From Rhodospirillaceae bacterium (GTDB lineage Bacteria > Pseudomonadota > Alphaproteobacteria > UBA11136): 8,056 nt of DNA. The stretch lies in assembly GCA_002686135.1 (NCBI GenBank), contig NZAO01000069.1, positions 9,392-17,447 on the forward strand, in the 5' to 3' direction. How positions within the stretch are numbered: the first letter of the stretch is position 1; each line of letters opens with the position of its first letter. Positions 6,194 to 8,056 of this stretch are shown here, one piece after another. The position numbers and the translations under genes are program-made. The notes below the pieces were generated by a model, which was not told the DNA's origin, did no database searches, and worked only from the letters and a program-made list of their open reading frames with translations.

Positions 6194-6721
6194 ATGCCAG
6201 CCAAGCGTCAGACCCAAAAAACAGTCCGCCCTAGAAGCAGGAAAAAAGTGTCCAAATGGGACGTGCGTTTCCTGCGCTTGGCCCATGAGGTTTCCAAGTG
6301 GTCGAAGGACCGTTCCACTCGCGTCGGCGCCGTCATTGTCCAAGCCGACCGCACCCCTGGCCCTTATGGTTATAACGGCTTTCCTCGTCACATCGATGAT
6401 GAACTGGAAAAACGCCACAAGCGCCCCATCAAATATGACTGGACCGAACATGCCGAACGCAACGCCATCTATAATGCCGCCCGCATCGGCATGGCTCTTG
6501 GCGGCTGTATTATGTATGCAACCCACCTACCCTGCGCCAACTGTGCCCGCGCCATTATCCAGGTGGGAATCTCCAAGGTTGTGGTGAACAAAGGCAGCCG
6601 CAGCGATACCGGTTTTGCCAAACGATGGAGCCACGAAGAAAAAATCACTATTGAAATGCTGAAAGAGGCAGACGTGGAACTGGCTCTGGTTTCAGTCCCA
6701 GCCGAAGACGAGGATGACTGA
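6194..6721 (+). CDS. dCMP/cytidine deaminase family protein (zinc-dependent)
   Basis: Member of the zinc-dependent cytidine/deoxycytidylate deaminase superfamily, most like bacterial dCMP deaminases that turn dCMP into dUMP to feed thymidylate synthesis. From the ATG at 6194 it has 175 residues. The zinc site is complete: His86 and catalytic Glu88 in TEHAERNAI, and Cys114 and Cys117 in LPCANCA. The upstream block GPYGYNGFPRHIDD (about 56-69) and the insert before HAE are typical of dCMP rather than free cytidine deaminases. The first 18 residues are very basic (many Lys/Arg), and the tail is acidic (EDEDD). Start choice is uncertain: GGAG at 6176-6179 is 14 bases from this ATG and only 2 bases from an in-frame TTG at 6182, and neither spacing is ideal. 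dCMP specificity is inferred. Confidence 0.87.
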   Translation: MPAKRQTQKTVRPRSRKKVSKWDVRFLRLAHEVSKWSKDRSTRVGAVIVQADRTPGPYGYNGFPRHIDDELEKRHKRPIKYDWTEHAERNAIYNAARIGMALGGCIMYATHLPCANCARAIIQVGISKVVVNKGSRSDTGFAKRWSHEEKITIEMLKEADVELALVSVPAEDEDD

Positions 6722-6748
6722 ACTGCGCAATGTGGCGGCCGTCGCCTT

Positions 6749-6904
6749 TCACTTGTGATCACTAGCCATGAGTCCGGCCCCTTCCACGCTGCCGAGCCAA
6801 ATTTTAAACTTGTAGCGAATCAAATAAGACTGCAGTGACATTCCCATATTCTTGAGCAATGTCTGGGTCTGGCCGCCGCCATCGAGCGCAGCGCCCGCGC
6901 CCAT
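6749..6904 (-). CDS. Possible 51-residue small protein downstream of groEL
   Basis: An ATG at 6904 opens 51 codons ending in TGA (6749-6751). The product begins MGAGAALDGGGQTQTLLKN and ends GLMASDHK, with an amphipathic, slightly basic middle (SLQSYLIRYKFKIW). An AGGGAAG motif lies 6 bases before the ATG, and the first third has GC-biased third positions. A perfect TATAAT overlaps the start but no -35 accompanies it. The frame lies beyond the strong groEL terminator, so it would need its own promoter or readthrough. I recognise no family. It could be a real short gene, a remnant, or chance. Confidence 0.25.
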   Translation of the reverse strand: MGAGAALDGGGQTQTLLKNMGMSLQSYLIRYKFKIWLGSVEGAGLMASDHK

Positions 6905-6914
6905 TATATTCTTC

Positions 6915-6933
6915 CCTAAAGTCCGGCTTTAGG
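6915..6933 (+). terminator. Weak hairpin upstream of the main terminator
   Basis: CCTAAAG and CTTTAGG form a perfect 7-base stem around the loop TCCGG, followed by ATTTT on the plus strand. The short T run makes it a poor terminator alone. It could add to the strong hairpin 16 bases further on for deaminase transcripts, or on the minus strand mask the ribosome site of the 51-codon ORF. Confidence 0.3.
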
Positions 6934-6940
6934 ATTTTCC

Positions 6941-6981
6941 AAAAAAAAGGGGCCGCGCGAACGCGGCCCCTTGGTTTTTTT
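6941..6981. terminator. Strong bidirectional intrinsic terminator between the deaminase gene and groEL
   Basis: A perfect 9-base GC stem, GGGGCCGCG (6949-6957) with CGCGGCCCC (6962-6970), closes a four-base loop. On the minus strand the loop is TTCG and the stem is followed by eight Ts (6948 back to 6941), ending groEL transcripts 26 bases after its stop codon region begins to clear. On the plus strand the loop is CGAA and TTGGTTTTTTT (6971-6981) follows, which would stop transcripts from the deaminase side. It is the clearest intrinsic terminator in the window. Confidence 0.92.
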
Positions 6982-7006
6982 GTAGTCCTTTCAGGAAGGA
7001 TAGGAC

Positions 7007-8056
<1,050 letters not shown>

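Noticed and set aside
6162..6587. A 141-codon plus-strand ORF starting just before the deaminase gene.
   Set aside because: It overlaps the deaminase in another frame, while the deaminase frame carries the complete zinc-binding motifs.

Overview
The window looks like ordinary chromosome from an alphaproteobacterium, probably Rhodospirillales-like. The evidence is a class I lysyl-tRNA synthetase, a DUF952 gene coupled to class 2 pyrD, a TIGR01459-type HAD hydrolase, a methylmalonyl-CoA mutase large subunit of the ScpA/MutB type, and GC-rich coding sequence with strong third-position GC bias. There is no tRNA, rRNA, CRISPR array, transposase or phage structural gene. Both ends cut through genes: scpA on the left (N-terminal 218 codons visible) and groEL on the right (C-terminal 349 codons visible).

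Layout from left to right: scpA (1-654, minus), with a good sigma70-type promoter in the 100-base gap behind it; a HAD IIA phosphatase-like gene (757-1674, minus); a 133-base gap holding a short ORF whose product resembles the last residues of an EAL domain; pyrD (1808-2899, minus); and a DUF952 gene (2899-3261, minus) whose stop overlaps the pyrD start as TAATG. DUF952, pyrD and possibly the HAD gene form one leftward unit. On the other strand, 3281-3538 holds a short unknown coding sequence that may carry a one-base frameshift at its start. It is followed by a non-coding stretch ending in a very AT-rich island. The island looks like the promoter/operator of a LexA-like HTH-S24 regulator (3803-4435, plus). 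The regulator converges on lysS (4496-6085, minus). lysS is divergent from a dCMP/cytidine deaminase family gene (6194-6721, plus). The deaminase converges on groEL (7007-8056, minus), and a very strong bidirectional hairpin terminator sits between them.

The identified genes are mostly housekeeping: pyrimidine synthesis (pyrD), pyrimidine nucleotide metabolism (deaminase), translation (lysS), protein folding (groEL) and propionyl-CoA/methylmalonyl-CoA metabolism (scpA). I do not see an obvious new multi-gene system. The parts most worth a second look are 3262-3802, with its frameshifted small gene, possible decayed helix-turn-helix copy and AT-rich operator; the autocleavage geometry of the S24 regulator; and the EAL-like tail behind pyrD.
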